Shown: piece by piece, positions 5,610 to 5,779 of the stretch
Position numbering within the stretch: the first letter of the stretch is position 1
How the letters are laid out: each line of letters opens with the position of its first letter
NCBI GenBank assembly: GCA_964635875.1
Contig: CAZWRK010000202.1
Span: 1 to 5,779 of the forward strand
DNA length: 5,779 nucleotides
Direction of reading: 5' to 3'
Origin: CAZWRK01 sp964635875
Lineage (GTDB): Bacteria > Pseudomonadota > Gammaproteobacteria > Burkholderiales > Aquaspirillaceae
Program-made: the position numbers and the translations under genes
Notes under the pieces: generated by a model
What the model was told of the DNA's origin: nothing
Seen by the model: only the letters and a program-made list of their open reading frames with translations
Databases searched by the model: none

Positions 5610-5779
5610 CACACGCCCTCCAGGTCGCTCATGAAGGACTGCAGGTCCTTCGCGGCGAGCTCGGCGACGCGGCTCACGCCGTAGGTGGCGAGGTAGCCCC
5701 GGATCTCCTTCTTCGCCTGGTTCTTGCCGTCCGGGTGCTCGGCCATGAACTTCTCGGCCGCGGCCTTCGCCTGCTCATG
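5609..5779 (-). CDS. C-terminal part of an unidentified phage protein (56 aa visible)
   Basis: The frame is open from the right edge of the window to a TGA at 5609-5611 and encodes 56 residues: an alanine- and lysine-rich helix (EQAKAAAEKFMAEHP), then KKEIRGYLATYGVSRVAEL and a C-terminus FMSDLEGV. The compact helical tail does not identify a family. Because it directly precedes and overlaps the DUF2800 gene, it is probably another member of the replication/recombination operon. The first visible codon is CAT (His), so the start lies outside. The out-of-frame ATG at the very edge is not its start. Confidence 0.75.
   Translation of the reverse strand, partial: HEQAKAAAEKFMAEHPDGKNQAKKEIRGYLATYGVSRVAELAAKDLQSFMSDLEGV
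5616..5621 (-). promoter_or_regulatory. Ribosome-binding site deciding the DUF2800 start
   Basis: GGAGGG on the minus strand lies six bases before ATG 5609 but only three bases before the GTG at 5612. The spacing favours the ATG of the GTGATG pair. The site lies within the last codons of the upstream gene. Confidence 0.7.

Noticed and set aside
3669..5684. Very long open frame on the plus strand (671 codons including the N block)
   Set aside because: It is opposite two well-supported genes (DUF2815 and DUF2800), runs through undetermined bases, and its translation is Val/Leu/Gly/Arg-rich antisense-type sequence with no recognisable motif. Long empty antisense frames are common at this GC content.

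Overview
This window is a piece of a bacteriophage or prophage DNA-replication module. All supported genes lie on the minus strand, so they are transcribed from right to left. The sequence is GC-rich (single 60-base lines counted by hand range from 57 to 78% GC). With the style of the family-A DNA polymerase, this suggests a phage of a high-GC bacterium; Alphaproteobacteria are plausible but not proven. A block of exactly 100 N (3745-3844) shows that this is a draft, scaffolded assembly.

In transcription order: (1) 5779-5609, the C-terminal 56 residues of an unidentified protein; (2) 5609-4428, a DUF2800 / Cas4-RecB-like nuclease with a complete active-site motif set and four iron-sulfur-type cysteines; (3) 4418 into the gap, a DUF2815 single-stranded-DNA-binding protein whose acidic tail runs into the N block; (4) 3687-2878, a PP-loop 'PAPS reductase-like' protein with paired cysteines; (5) 2827-2522, a short protein resembling the DNA-binding domain IV of DnaA; (6) 2525-2277, an 82-residue protein of unknown function; (7) 2277-2017, a small HNH nuclease; (8) 2020-1781, a 79-residue protein of unknown function; (9) 1784 to the left edge, a family-A DNA polymerase with a 3'-5' exonuclease domain, cut off before motif C. 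Genes 5-9 are chained by start/stop overlaps of one to four bases, and genes 1-3 are almost as tightly packed, so the whole set is probably one operon.

The polymerase, the ssDNA-binding protein and the DUF2800 nuclease form a replication/recombination set often found together in temperate phages. The DnaA-like protein could add origin recognition or regulation. The role of the PP-loop protein is unclear.

The most unusual structure is a 42-bp direct repeat (40/42 identical) that sits over the start codon and leader of both the PP-loop gene (3684-3725) and the DnaA-like gene (2824-2865). The PP-loop gene is therefore framed as an 860-bp unit that could be gained or lost without disturbing its neighbours. 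Second is an 18-bp perfect palindrome (2789-2806) in codons 8-13 of the DnaA-like gene. Third is a leucine in the polymerase at the position of E. coli Pol I Phe762. I see no tRNA, rRNA, CRISPR array, insertion sequence, attachment site or convincing terminator. No stretch longer than 300 bases lacks a gene.
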